From CAYYJM01 sp964471755 (GTDB lineage: Bacteria > Planctomycetota > Planctomycetia > Gemmatales > Gemmataceae): 31,976 nt of DNA. Both the position numbers and the translations under genes were made by a program. The stretch's first letter is position 1. The number at the start of each line of letters is the position of its first letter. The notes under the pieces are model-generated. The model saw nothing but the letters and a program-made list of their open reading frames with translations, made no database searches and was not told where the DNA came from. Of the stretch, positions 1 to 7,697 are shown piece by piece. Location of the stretch: contig CAYYJM010000039.1 in NCBI GenBank assembly GCA_964471755.1, positions 1 to 31,976 on the forward strand, read 5' to 3'.

Positions 1-36
1 GGCACGCCGACTCCTCTACCGGCGCGGCCGCTGGCC

Positions 37-273
37 TTAGCGTTCGCAACGCCACCTGCGGCCACAGCAGCCGACGGCACAACGCCATCTTCTCCCGACG
101 CGATCGATGATCTGCAGTTGGTAGTCGCGGATCTGGTCGGGGGTGAGTAACTCCGGGGAGGAGTTGAAATGACGAGCGATGCGAGCGACGACGCGGGTGT
201 AGGTTTCGATGGTGCGTGGCGAGCGGTTTCGGCGGCGGAGTTCGTCGATGAAGCGTTGACGAAGTGGAGTCAT
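37..273 (-). pseudogene. Tyrosine recombinase (phage integrase) N-terminal fragment
   Basis: The 78-residue product begins like the SAM-like N-terminal (core-binding) domain of site-specific integrases found in many planctomycetes: R-Q-R-F-I-D-E-L, then R-S-P-R-T-I-E-T-Y, then an R-H-F segment and D-Q-I-R-D-Y-Q. The resemblance stops near residue 57, after which the reading turns into Arg/Cys/Trp-rich sequence and a stop. The catalytic domain with its R-H-R-Y residues is absent. The ATG is preceded by a good GGAGG, so the intact 5' end of a former gene is present. I infer a remnant disrupted by deletion or frameshift near position 105. The family often accompanies IS91-type transposases, but none is visible here. 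Confidence 0.7.
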
Positions 274-495
274 GGCCGTCCTCCGGTGTGCGGGAAAAGC
301 AACACCGGAAGGGCATAGCCGAGCCGAGGCGGAAGCGCAAGAGCAGATCAGGTAGGCTGAAGGCGGGCCGTGTTATCTCCCGCGCCAGCGGGTTAGCTCA
401 ACAATCGGATACCCACGCTCTTGACGCAAGTAACCCGTTCGCGATACTCCAGGTCGCCTGCGAGGCGTAGGCCGTGGAATCGAAAGCCTTCGCCC

Positions 496-1062
496 TCAGG
501 CCCCGGACGGAGGCGGCTCGCCGGCGTCCAGCAGTGCCAGCAGCCGGGCCGACCGCTCATGAACGTGACGCAGCGGCAACAAACGAGTCCGCAATTGGGG
601 CCGCTCGCTGGCTCGTTGTCGGTTTTCGGGATCACGCTCCAGCAGAGACAGCGTCGCCAGGCTCATCAGTTCGATGGCAATCCAGGCCAGGGCCTCGCGC
701 GGATGCGTGCGGGCCGCCTGCTCGTGGTTCTGCTCGATGGCATCGCCACAGGCCCGAACGAAAATCGCGGCCGACTCCAGAACCTCCTCCAGACGTTCGA
801 GCAGATCCTTCAACACGATCCCCGGTGGACCGCCCGCCTCAACAAGAGCGGCCGCCGTCAGAGCGAGGACGCCCGCACCAGGCAGTGGTGCCACGGCGAT
901 CGTGTCGGCCAGCCGACGCAGAGTCGGTCGGAGGTCGTCCTCGGAAGCATCCGGCAACTCGGCCAGGACTGCCTGCGAGCAGGCGTGAACCTCGTCCAGA
1001 TCGGAACTGGCCGCCACCGCGGTGATGATCAGATCGGTCACGGCCGTGCGGAAATTGCTCAT
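496..1062 (-). CDS. Hypothetical protein, mostly helical, in operon with HEAT-repeat protein
   Basis: A 188-residue protein that I do not recognise. It starts M-S-N-F-R-T-A-V-T-D-L and looks helical throughout, rich in Leu, Ala, Glu and Arg, with no signal peptide or clear membrane span. The ATG lies 6 bases after the stop of the HEAT-repeat gene, so the two are almost certainly co-transcribed. The C-terminus (G-E-P-P-P-S-G-A) ends abruptly. A shifted frame directly past this stop continues for about 35 codons with mostly G/C third positions, so the gene may be shortened by a frameshift. No function is proposed. Confidence 0.65.
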   Translation of the reverse strand: MSNFRTAVTDLIITAVAASSDLDEVHACSQAVLAELPDASEDDLRPTLRRLADTIAVAPLPGAGVLALTAAALVEAGGPPGIVLKDLLERLEEVLESAAIFVRACGDAIEQNHEQAARTHPREALAWIAIELMSLATLSLLERDPENRQRASERPQLRTRLLPLRHVHERSARLLALLDAGEPPPSGA

Positions 1063-1068
1063 GGTCCC

Positions 1069-2232
1069 TCACTTGGAGCGATCGCGGGCGGTGGTCGAAA
1101 GACGGGCCAGCAGTTCGGCTACCTCGCCGTGCAGGGCCGGATTCGAGTTATTCGGATTCGCCATCAGGAAGGGCCGGGCCGTGGAGCCGATACCGAGGAA
1201 GGTTTCCCGAACCGTCTCCGCCCGGATCGGGTCGGGACTGGTCAGATCGGGCAAGAGAATGGCCATCCCCTTCGGGCCGAGGCCGGCCAGCGTCAGAGCC
1301 ACCAGCGGACGCGGCGGCGTGGTCTGTTGCCAGGCACGCCGCAGTTCCGGAAGCGCGGCCGGGCCGATCTGCACCAGCGCCTCCCGCGCGATGAATGCAC
1401 GGCGATCGCCCGGTTCCAGGAGGCGGACCAGGGCCGGGACAACCGGCGAGCCGAGTCGCTTCAGGTGCGGCAGAATGCGAAGAGTGAGGTCCGGCATCGC
1501 CAGGTGTTCCAGCAGGGCCGGTAGCGCGGCCAGCGAGAGAGACGGGATCGCGGTCAGGCCACGAACCGCTCGCTGGCGGGATTCGCCTGTCCCCTGACGC
1601 CAGGCTGTCAGCAGCGGAGCCTCTGCTTCCGCCGGCAGGACATCGAACGACTCGAGCAACCGCAGCAGAGATCGGCGATCGCTGTCGGCCGCCGTTTCGA
1701 GCTGGTCGATCAGCAGAGCCAGCAGGCGGGATCGAGTCTCGATCACGGTCGGCGGAACGAGTCGAACCAGGGCTTCCGTGGCATGAACCCGGTGGGCCGA
1801 TTCGGGATCGGTACGAGCGCGGTCGAGCAGTTGGTCGCGGGTTCTCTCGGCCAGGTTGGCCGCCCTGGCCCGGGGCGAATTCAAGAGGCCGGCGAGGGTC
1901 GCCAGGGCGGCGGCGCGGGTGGTGGCATCTTCCTCCTGCACGGTCAGTTCGGCGAGGCGGGCGATGGTCGTCTCGTCAGTCGTCGGCAGGAACGCGAGAG
2001 CTTCGATGGCCTTCCGGCGCAGGCCCGGGTCCGGCCCGAGCAGACGTTCACGCCAGGTCGCCAGCGTGGCCCCATCGTAACGTGGCAGGTTCAGCCACTG
2101 AAACATCCAGAAGCCGGCGATGAGGAAGAGGAACACCAGGCCGAGAAGGTGGAGTCGCTCCGCCAGGGTGCGGGGTCGCGGAACCGGTTTCGGCTTCGGA
2201 TCGGGAGTCGGGACGACGGTGGCATCGCTCAT
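1069..2232 (-). CDS. Membrane-anchored HEAT-repeat protein
   Basis: A 387-residue protein. After a Pro/Lys-rich cytoplasmic tail (about residues 1-25) comes one membrane span (about 27-46, L-G-L-V-F-L-F-L-I-A-G-F). The rest is a series of paired helices typical of HEAT-like repeats, with units such as L-R-R-K-A-I-E-A-L and R-Q-R-A-V-R-G-L. Such solenoids bind proteins and have no catalytic site. I chose the ATG at 2232 because GGAGAAA lies about 9 bases upstream; an upstream in-frame ATG would add an atypical 23-residue leader. The next gene follows after 6 bases. The partner of the solenoid cannot be told from sequence. Confidence 0.75.
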   Translation of the reverse strand: MSDATVVPTPDPKPKPVPRPRTLAERLHLLGLVFLFLIAGFWMFQWLNLPRYDGATLATWRERLLGPDPGLRRKAIEALAFLPTTDETTIARLAELTVQEEDATTRAAALATLAGLLNSPRARAANLAERTRDQLLDRARTDPESAHRVHATEALVRLVPPTVIETRSRLLALLIDQLETAADSDRRSLLRLLESFDVLPAEAEAPLLTAWRQGTGESRQRAVRGLTAIPSLSLAALPALLEHLAMPDLTLRILPHLKRLGSPVVPALVRLLEPGDRRAFIAREALVQIGPAALPELRRAWQQTTPPRPLVALTLAGLGPKGMAILLPDLTSPDPIRAETVRETFLGIGSTARPFLMANPNNSNPALHGEVAELLARLSTTARDRSK

Positions 2233-2350
2233 ACGGTCGGTTTCTCCGTGGCGGGGCCTGCTGCGAATCATCGGCCCGGCCGGACAGAGAAAGCATAGCA
2301 CCCGGTCGAGGGGCAGAGCAGAACCCGGCGGAGTGGGGGCCCAAAAGGAG

Positions 2351-2388
2351 CCTGGTCGTGATGCGCATCGAAGCCCATCACGACCAGG
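2351..2388 (-). terminator. Intrinsic terminator of the first DUF1559 cassette
   Basis: A perfect 13-bp inverted repeat (CCTGGTCGTGATG / CATCACGACCAGG) encloses a 12-base loop, 28 bases after the stop of the DUF1559 gene. On the minus strand the stem is followed by CTCCTTTTGG, a short T run. It separates the cassette from the HEAT-repeat gene downstream. Confidence 0.75.
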
Positions 2389-2415
2389 GAAGCAGGAACG
2401 GAGAGTCGGGATCGT

Positions 2416-3378
2416 TTACCAGCCGTTGGCGAGAACCTCGCTGCCGGCGTAGGAGGCCGCATTGCGGTAGATGCTCAGAGCGATCGTCTCGCTGACGAAG
2501 CGGACCGAGCCATCGGCCAGGGCGAAGTTGGCCCCACCGGTGTGGTAGCTGCGGAACGAGTACACGTTGGGCCAATCCTGCGCGTTGTTGTAGCCCCGCT
2601 GGCCCGGCCTCATGGCGTTGTTGAGCGGGATGGCACAGGTGCCGTTGGCCCCGTTGGAGTAGTACCAGGCGTTGTGGAAGTTCATGGCACCGACATCCTC
2701 GCCGACCATGAGCGTGTTGCTGGTGCCGTCACGGATGTGGGCCATCGCCAGCGGACGATTGTAGTCCGAACGGTAGAAGATACCGTTAGAAACGTCCAGA
2801 CCGTTGGGCGAGCTACCCATGGGGCGGTAGGAGTAGCTCCCGTAGATCCACTGGCTTCCCGAGACGCCCTTGTAGCTGGTCGAACCGACCATGTAGCCGC
2901 CCGGATGATTCGCGACCCCGACCGATGGACCAGGAATCCGGGTGGATGCACTGGTTTGGCGGATGGCCGGCGTCTCGTCGCTGGGGCACTTCAGGGTCTT
3001 GATCGGCAGGTTCAACCGGCGCAGGATCGTGGTGGTCAGATTGGTGTTCGTCAGGACGCCGAGCTGGCGCTGATAATTGTCCTGCTCGAAATGGGCCATC
3101 GCCCGGGCGATCCAGCTCCAGTGCGAGCGGCTCTGGCTCCAGCAGCAACCGGAGCGGTGAACCTCGTCGCCGCTATAGGGGAAGCGGGCGTTGGCGTCGT
3201 GAAAGCTGTGAACAGCCAGGGCCAGTTGTTTGAGGTTGTTCTGGCACTGCGAGCGAGCGGCGGCCTCGCGGACCTTCTGGACCGCTGGCAGCAACAGGCC
3301 GATGAGAATGGCGATGATGGCGATGACGACGAGCAGTTCGATCAGCGTGAATGCCAGCCGTTGACGCGGTCGATTCAT
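2416..3378 (-). CDS. DUF1559 domain protein with type IV prepilin-like N-terminus (copy 1)
   Basis: A 320-residue protein of the large planctomycete DUF1559 family. It opens with a short basic leader and the prepilin motif A-F-T-L-I-E-L-L-V-V-I-A-I-I, the signal cut by prepilin peptidase before Phe and methylated there; the hydrophobic stretch continues to about residue 35. Next come V-Q-K-V-R-E-A-A-A-R, C-x-N-N-L-K-Q and H-S-F-H-D, and near the end the family's F-A-L-A-D-G-S-V-R-F-V-S signature. It should be exported as a pseudopilin-like surface or periplasmic protein; its exact role is unknown. The ATG at 3378 has GGGAG upstream; a start 15 bases earlier is less likely. It lies 58 bases after a lipoprotein gene and ends at a strong terminator. 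Confidence 0.93.
   Translation of the reverse strand: MNRPRQRLAFTLIELLVVIAIIAILIGLLLPAVQKVREAAARSQCQNNLKQLALAVHSFHDANARFPYSGDEVHRSGCCWSQSRSHWSWIARAMAHFEQDNYQRQLGVLTNTNLTTTILRRLNLPIKTLKCPSDETPAIRQTSASTRIPGPSVGVANHPGGYMVGSTSYKGVSGSQWIYGSYSYRPMGSSPNGLDVSNGIFYRSDYNRPLAMAHIRDGTSNTLMVGEDVGAMNFHNAWYYSNGANGTCAIPLNNAMRPGQRGYNNAQDWPNVYSFRSYHTGGANFALADGSVRFVSETIALSIYRNAASYAGSEVLANGW
3230..3355 (-). repeat. Direct repeat inside the DUF1559 genes, copy 1
   Basis: This 126-base block encodes the prepilin motif and the C-x-N-N-L-K-Q region. It matches 5113-5238 without gaps, with about nine differences by eye (roughly 93% identity). It is a conserved coding repeat between paralogues, not a mobile element. 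Confidence 0.85.
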
Positions 3379-3436
3379 GAGAAACTCCCACAAGGACAGG
3401 ATGGAACAAAGACGCTACTTGCCTGGATTCGCTTCG

Positions 3437-3895
3437 TCATTTCGTCACGGTCAGGTCGAAATCGCCGGCCCCGCCGCTTTTTACCTCACGTTTCAGAGGC
3501 GTGGTTTCCGCACTGTCGTACTTGATGTCGATCAGAGACCTGGGTTCGACGTACAGGTCCGCATCCTTGGCGTTGGCATCAGCGGCGACCTGATAGGTGA
3601 CGGTGATGAGCCACGAACCGGCGGGAACGCCGCTCGATTCGCCGGTCTTCATCTCATAATTCCCGTTGGCGTCCACGACACCGTTGGAGATGGTCTTTGC
3701 CTGGTTGCCGGCCGCGACATCGGGATGAAACTCGACGAAGGCGGTCTCATTCTGCTTGACCTTGATCGGTTTGCCTTGCAGAAGTACCCGCCCCTTGACC
3801 GGATAGAGCGCTGAGCCCCCTGCGCCGCATCCGACCACGAGGGCCAACAGAATCAGCCCGAAGAACCGAAGTGAATTTCGGAACATGCACGACAT
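3437..3895 (-). CDS. Small secreted lipoprotein, transthyretin-like (copy 1)
   Basis: A 152-residue lipoprotein. The signal sequence ends in the lipobox L-V-V-G-C followed by G-A-G-G-S. The mature part carries Y-P-V-K-G-R-V-L-L-x-G-K-P-I and later N-G-N-Y-E and P-A-G-S-W-L-I-T-V-T-Y, the beta-sandwich pattern of transthyretin- or carboxypeptidase-regulatory-like domains. It ends F-D-L-T-V-T-K, as does copy 2. I chose the ATG at 3895 because GAGGCG lies just upstream; the in-frame ATG nine bases later lacks a ribosome site. Its usual neighbour in planctomycetes is a DUF1559 gene, as here. No enzymatic residues are visible; a structural or cell-surface role is inferred. Confidence 0.85.
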   Translation of the reverse strand: MSCMFRNSLRFFGLILLALVVGCGAGGSALYPVKGRVLLQGKPIKVKQNETAFVEFHPDVAAGNQAKTISNGVVDANGNYEMKTGESSGVPAGSWLITVTYQVAADANAKDADLYVEPRSLIDIKYDSAETTPLKREVKSGGAGDFDLTVTK

Positions 3896-4021
3896 GATCG
3901 CCTCGCCACCTTCGGAGAGGATGAGAAGTAAACGGATCTTCCGCAGCTGCCGGATGGCGTCGTCACTGTCGAGTCTTAAGAATCCGGCACGTTCGCCGCA
4001 GAATGATGAGCAATTGAGGAG

Positions 4022-4050
4022 AGTGTACTCTGATTTGCCGACCGTCACAA
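4022..4050 (-). promoter_or_regulatory. Candidate sigma-70 promoter of cassette 1
   Basis: Read on the minus strand: TTGTGA, a 17-base spacer, then TACACT. Both hexamers match the consensus at four of six positions with ideal spacing, within the AT-rich intergenic region. Transcription would start near 4015, about 120 bases before the lipoprotein ATG. Confidence 0.4.
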
Positions 4051-4256
4051 GATAATTTTTCAGAAATCCTCATATCCCGGAGCCGACGTCGCTGACGAAC
4101 ACAAGAATTCGCAAGGCAATCACCCAGCAAGGGATCCGGCGCGGGATTCAGATTCTGAGAAAATCGAGAAGAAAATGATTGCAAGGGGCACAGACTTCAT
4201 TTATTCTCATTCCCGCCTTCAGGTATTGATGGAAGAAGCCGATGGGAATGGAAGCG

Positions 4257-4278
4257 AGCCGACGGGGGACCGTCGGCT
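4257..4278 (-). terminator. Hairpin terminator of the second DUF1559 cassette
   Basis: A perfect 9-bp stem (AGCCGACGG / CCGTCGGCT) with a four-base GGGA loop lies 54 bases past the stop of the second DUF1559 gene. The minus-strand sequence after it is pyrimidine-rich but has no true T run, so termination may be weaker than at 2351-2388. Confidence 0.55.
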
Positions 4279-4331
4279 CTTCGAGAGTGGCTGACGAGGA
4301 TCAACCGCCGAGCGCTTTTGGCCCGGTTGGG

Positions 4332-5261
4332 TTACCAGTCATTTCCGAGCGGTTCACCGCCGGAGTACGACGCGGCGTTGCGATAGGTCTGGAGCGAGAT
4401 CGTCTCGCTGACATACTTGACCGAACCGTCAGCGACGGCAAAATTCGCTCCGCTGGTGTGGTAACTGCGGAACGAATAGACGTTCGGCCAATCTCCGGCG
4501 TTGTTGTAGCCCGGTTGGCCCGATCGCAGAGCGTTGTTGAGCGGGATGGCGCAGGTGCCGGTGGACGTGTTGGAGTAGGGCCAGCCGTTGTGGATGTTCA
4601 GGTTGCCGATGTCCTCGCCGACCAGCAGAGTGTTGCTGGTGCCGTCACGGATGGCCGTCATCGTCTTGGGATACTTGAAATCGGACCGGAAGAAGATGCC
4701 GTTGCCGTAATCCAGACCGTTGTTACCACCTGGCCAGCCCGGCGGGGTGTACGGGTAGCTACCCCAGGCCCAGTTCGCGCCCGAGACACCCTTGTAGCTG
4801 GTCGAGCCGACCTGGGTGCCACCGGGGAAATTGGCCACGTTGGTGCGAATGGCCGGGGTTTCGTCGGAGGGGCACCGGAGAGTCTTGATCGGCAAATTCA
4901 ACTGACTCAGGTTGCTCGAAATCGGAGTGTTCGTACCAACACCCAGCTGACGGTAGTAGTTCTCCTGCTCAAAATGCGGCAGCATGCGGGCGATCCAACT
5001 CCACTGCGTGTAGCCCGAGGAGTAGCAGCATCCCGAACTACGGATGTCGTCGCCGTTGTACGGGAATTTGCTGTTGGTATCGTGGAAGCTGTGAACGGCG
5101 ATGCCCAGTTGCTTGAGGTTGTTCTGGCACTGCGAGCGTGCGGCAGCCTCGCGGACCTTCTGGACCGCAGGCAGCAGCAGGCCAATGAGGATGGCGATGA
5201 TGGCGATGACGACGAGCAACTCAATCAGCGTGAATGCCATCCGAACCGGGGATCGATGCAT
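4332..5261 (-). CDS. DUF1559 domain protein with type IV prepilin-like N-terminus (copy 2)
   Basis: A 309-residue paralogue of the protein at 2416-3378. It has the same prepilin signal (M-A-F-T-L-I-E-L-L-V-V), the same R-E-A-A-A-R and C-Q-N-N-L-K-Q stretch, matching tracts such as P-S-D-E-T-P-A-I-R and V-G-S-T-S-Y-K-G-V-S-G, and the closing F-A-V-A-D-G-S-V-K-Y-V-S-E-T-I. The ATG at 5261 has a strong GGAGG seven bases upstream. It follows its lipoprotein partner after 65 bases. The central region, which includes a W-A-W-G-S-Y-P-Y-T-P-P-G-W-P stretch, differs more between the copies than the ends do. Confidence 0.93.
   Translation of the reverse strand: MHRSPVRMAFTLIELLVVIAIIAILIGLLLPAVQKVREAAARSQCQNNLKQLGIAVHSFHDTNSKFPYNGDDIRSSGCCYSSGYTQWSWIARMLPHFEQENYYRQLGVGTNTPISSNLSQLNLPIKTLRCPSDETPAIRTNVANFPGGTQVGSTSYKGVSGANWAWGSYPYTPPGWPGGNNGLDYGNGIFFRSDFKYPKTMTAIRDGTSNTLLVGEDIGNLNIHNGWPYSNTSTGTCAIPLNNALRSGQPGYNNAGDWPNVYSFRSYHTSGANFAVADGSVKYVSETISLQTYRNAASYSGGEPLGNDW
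5113..5238 (-). repeat. Direct repeat inside the DUF1559 genes, copy 2
   Basis: The counterpart of 3230-3355: the same length, no gaps, and about nine mismatches by eye over 126 bases, covering the prepilin segment. Confidence 0.85.
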
Positions 5262-5326
5262 GAATTGCCTCCGAAAAGAGTAAAGAAGAAAGAAAGTAAC
5301 CGCTGGCACGCGGAACGAACACGGAT

Positions 5327-5794
5327 CTACTTCGTGACCGGCAAGTCGTACTCACCACTGGGAGCGTTGGCCTTGACCTCTCGTTTGAGGAATGTTCCGC
5401 CGACATTGTTGAAGTTCGGGTTGATCAGAGATTTCGGGACGGCGTACAGGTCGGCGTCCTTGGCTCCGGCCTTGGGCCCGGCCTGGTAGACGACGGTGAC
5501 GAGATACTTGCCGGCAGGAGCGCCGGGTTTGCCATCCGTCGTCAGTTCGTAGGATCCGTCCGCGTTCACCGTGGCGCGTGGGGTGACGGGCACCGAGCTG
5601 CCGCCGTCCTTGTCGGGGTGGTATTCGACCAGGGCCGTTTGCCCTTCCTTGACCGTGATCGGCTTCTTGTCGAGAAGCACCCGCCCCTTCACCGGATGGA
5701 GCGTATCGCTACCGCCTCCACCGCTACAGCCGAGAAGAAAAAGCAGGAACCCCAGGACCAGAACCCGCGTCAAAGACCTGAACCCACGAACCAT
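5327..5794 (-). CDS. Small secreted lipoprotein, transthyretin-like (copy 2)
   Basis: A 155-residue lipoprotein and clear paralogue of 3437-3895. The signal peptide ends L-F-L-L-G-C, with a run of Gly after the lipidated Cys. Shared blocks are H-P-V-K-G-R-V-L-L-D-K-K-P-I, V-E-Y-H-P-D, G-S-Y-E-L, P-A-G-K-Y-L-V-T-V-V-Y, K-D-A-D-L-Y-x-x-P-x-S-L-I and the terminal L-P-V-T-K. An AGGAGG lies about six bases before the ATG, settling the start. It is the first gene of the second cassette. Confidence 0.87.
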   Translation of the reverse strand: MVRGFRSLTRVLVLGFLLFLLGCSGGGGSDTLHPVKGRVLLDKKPITVKEGQTALVEYHPDKDGGSSVPVTPRATVNADGSYELTTDGKPGAPAGKYLVTVVYQAGPKAGAKDADLYAVPKSLINPNFNNVGGTFLKREVKANAPSGEYDLPVTK

Positions 5795-5865
5795 CTCTGC
5801 CTCCTACTCAATTAGCACCAGCGAAGAGATCTTCGGAATCGGTCGAACATTTGTGCGTAGATGAA

Positions 5866-5894
5866 TGAATAGGCGCACCACATCCCGATTCCAA
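5866..5894 (-). promoter_or_regulatory. Candidate sigma-70 promoter of cassette 2
   Basis: On the minus strand: TTGGAA, a 17-base spacer, TATTCA. The matches are moderate (four and three of six). It lies about 70 bases before the lipoprotein ATG in the divergent region shared with the DUF420 gene. Confidence 0.3.
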
Positions 5895-6008
5895 CGGGGG
5901 AGTGGAACGCTGCGCACAGATGCGAGATCGCGAACGATTTCAGGATACTACCTTTTGCGTTTCTCATACACAAGCGATTACCACGAAAAATTGCAGAAAG
6001 GATTTCGC

Positions 6009-6431
6009 GTGCTATCCGGACCGAATGTCATCCTTGCTCTGAAGATCACCATCACGGCCGTTTCCGTCCTGCTGGCCGCCTCCCTGGTCGCCCTGGCTCG
6101 TGGCCGGGTCCGGCTGCATGGTCGGATCAATCTTGCCTTCTTCGTTCTGACGATGCTCGCCCTGGTCGTATTCGAGATCCTTATCCGTCTCGTCGATGGT
6201 CGGATCTTCGATTACATCCACGGCAATGCCGAACTGCTGGCGACTCTGCGTCTGCACCTCTGCTTCGCCATCCCGGCGGCGATCCTGATGCCCGTGATGC
6301 TCTTTACCGGCCTGACGCACCGCCGACGGTTGCACTTGATCTTCGCCGTTCTCTTCGGCATTCTCTGGATCGCCACATTCATAACTGGCGTCTTTTTCCT
6401 GCCCCACACTGTGAGCCCGCCAACGCCGTGA
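6009..6431 (+). CDS. DUF420 family four-span membrane protein
   Basis: A 140-residue integral membrane protein with four predicted spans (about 4-28, 37-60, 76-98 and 106-130). Short charged loops contain His residues (R-L-H-G-R, H-R-R-R-L-H, L-P-H), as in DUF420 proteins, which are often found near haem-copper oxidase genes. The function of the family is not established. I chose GTG at 6009 because AAAGGA sits seven bases before it and hydrophobic sequence starts at once. An ATG at 5865 would add 48 unlikely polar residues without a ribosome site. The stop overlaps the GTG of scpB by four bases, so the two are translationally coupled. Confidence 0.75.
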   Translation: MLSGPNVILALKITITAVSVLLAASLVALARGRVRLHGRINLAFFVLTMLALVVFEILIRLVDGRIFDYIHGNAELLATLRLHLCFAIPAAILMPVMLFTGLTHRRRLHLIFAVLFGILWIATFITGVFFLPHTVSPPTP

Positions 6432-7084
6432 TTCCTCCCGATCCCCAGGATGGTTCTCTGCCCCGGTGGACGGTCGATCTTCCGCCCGAGATCGAGCCGG
6501 TTCCCGAGGAGGCACCGGCCGAGGCCGAGCGTCGTCCAACTGCGGCTCCAGTGACGACCGACGAGACGCCACCGCCCTTGCCACGCCTGATCGAGGCGTT
6601 GCTCTTCGTGGGAGGCGCACCACTGACGGCCGAACGAGCGGCCGAGGTGATTCGCGGCCTGACCGCCGAACACTACCTGGAACTGCTCGAGGAACTGAAC
6701 CGGACCTATCGTCATCAGGGCCGCCCCTATCGGATCGCGGCGGTCGAGGGAGGCCATGCCCTGGTCTTGCAGGCCCGATATCGCGAGGTGCTGCAACGAC
6801 TGCACGGCGGCACGCGCGAGACACGCCTGATGCCGCCGGTACTCGACACCCTGGCCATCGTCGCCTACAAGGAACCGCTGACACGCGAGGAGATCGACGC
6901 CGTCCGCGGGGCCGATTCGAGCGGTCCCCTGCGGCAACTGGTCCGTCTGGGCCTGGTCGCTCTGGAACGGCAAACCGGCGAGACGCCCGGCGTGGTCTAT
7001 CGCACCACGGGAAAGTTCCTCGCCCTGTTCGGCCTGCAAAGCCGGGACGATCTGCCGCGAACGCATGATCCGCAGCAACTGTGA
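6428..7084 (+). CDS. scpB: Segregation and condensation protein B
   Basis: A 218-residue ScpB, the winged-helix dimer that binds the ScpA kleisin in the SMC-ScpAB condensin complex for chromosome compaction. After a Pro/Glu-rich tail (about 1-50), the first winged helix begins L-P-R-L-I-E-A-L-L-F-V-G-G-A-P-L-T. The second contains the diagnostic L-D-T-L-A-I-V-A-Y-K-E-P-L-T-R-E-E-I, followed by V-R-G-A-D-S-S and Y-R-T-T-G-K-F-L-A-L-F-G-L. The length is normal apart from the acidic tail. The start is GTG overlapping the stop of the DUF420 gene. scpA is not in the window. Confidence 0.92.
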   Translation: MIPPDPQDGSLPRWTVDLPPEIEPVPEEAPAEAERRPTAAPVTTDETPPPLPRLIEALLFVGGAPLTAERAAEVIRGLTAEHYLELLEELNRTYRHQGRPYRIAAVEGGHALVLQARYREVLQRLHGGTRETRLMPPVLDTLAIVAYKEPLTREEIDAVRGADSSGPLRQLVRLGLVALERQTGETPGVVYRTTGKFLALFGLQSRDDLPRTHDPQQL

Positions 7085-7128
7085 TCGGGGCAGGGCCCAC
7101 ATCCGGGCGAAGGCCGCAAACCCGCCTC

Positions 7129-7157
7129 TTGCAGATACTCGGAGCATGAGGTAGAAT
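7129..7157 (+). promoter_or_regulatory. Sigma-70 type promoter of the metal-efflux locus
   Basis: TTGCAG, a 17-base spacer and TAGAAT (five of six to the -10 consensus) lie between scpB and the His-rich secreted protein. The predicted start near 7164 gives a leader of about 40 bases. A short GGTGG/CCACC inverted repeat sits within the leader. Confidence 0.5.
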
Positions 7158-7205
7158 GAGTGTATTGGTGGCCGTGAACCCCACCCTCAATGCGAAACCG
7201 TTCCG

Positions 7206-7697
7206 ATGTCATCCCTACGGATCGCACCTTCTCTGAATCTCCTGGTGTGCCTCTCTCTCTTGACCGGATCGGCCTCGATCACGGTCGAGCATGGCCATGC
7301 TCGCGGTCAGGTGCCGCACGCCCATGGGTTCGGCTTCTGCCACCTCTACGGCCTCGCCGGTTCCGCCTCGAAGGGCGGCGAGTGTCGGCATTACCACCAT
7401 GTCGTCCTCGGCATCGAGTTCTACGGCGGCGATCTCTCGACCGGGGCACCGCTGCCCCGGGACGCCACCACGGAGGCCCACCTGCTCCTCGGCACGGTCG
7501 AGACGGCCGTCGTCGAGGCCGCCCCGGAGCCATTCGCTTCAGTCGAATCGGCTCGCACCCCTGCCCCATTGGCTGACCTGGAGCCTTCGGCTTCTCTCGC
7601 GCCCGGCTCAGAGCTGGCCCGACGATGCTGTCCGCCCTGGCTCTCCGTTCTGTGTGACACGGCCCGGCGTGAACGCTCCGGCGTGGCCCTCATCTGA
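7206..7697 (+). CDS. Secreted His-rich protein upstream of RND metal efflux genes
   Basis: A 163-residue protein without a family I recognise. A signal peptide (about 1-25, L-L-V-C-L-S-L-L-T-G-S-A-S) is followed by a His-rich segment, H-G-H, H-A-H-G, C-H-L and C-R-H-Y-H-H, in the first third. The rest is Ala/Pro/Glu-rich, with a Cys pair near the C-terminus. His clusters with Cys suggest periplasmic metal binding; this is inference, strengthened by the neighbouring efflux genes 149 bases downstream and the promoter just upstream. No clear ribosome site precedes the ATG. It could be a metal sink, chaperone or sensor for the pump. Confidence 0.65.
   Translation: MSSLRIAPSLNLLVCLSLLTGSASITVEHGHARGQVPHAHGFGFCHLYGLAGSASKGGECRHYHHVVLGIEFYGGDLSTGAPLPRDATTEAHLLLGTVETAVVEAAPEPFASVESARTPAPLADLEPSASLAPGSELARRCCPPWLSVLCDTARRERSGVALI

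Larger units (their letters stand above)
3896..4331. other. Intergenic region between the two lipoprotein-DUF1559 cassettes
   Basis: This 436-base stretch is visibly richer in A and T than the flanking genes and has no convincing reading frame. It holds the candidate promoter of cassette 1 (4022-4050), a 5' leader of about 120 bases, and the hairpin that follows cassette 2 (4257-4278). Nothing else is recognised between about 4051 and 4256. Confidence 0.7.

Noticed and set aside
421..1524. 367-codon open frame on the plus strand
   Set aside because: It lies antisense to two genes of a coherent minus-strand operon and has shadow-like Arg/Gln/Gly composition.
3963..4184. 73-codon minus-strand frame between the cassettes
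   Set aside because: It has no ribosome site, atypical composition and overlaps the candidate promoter.
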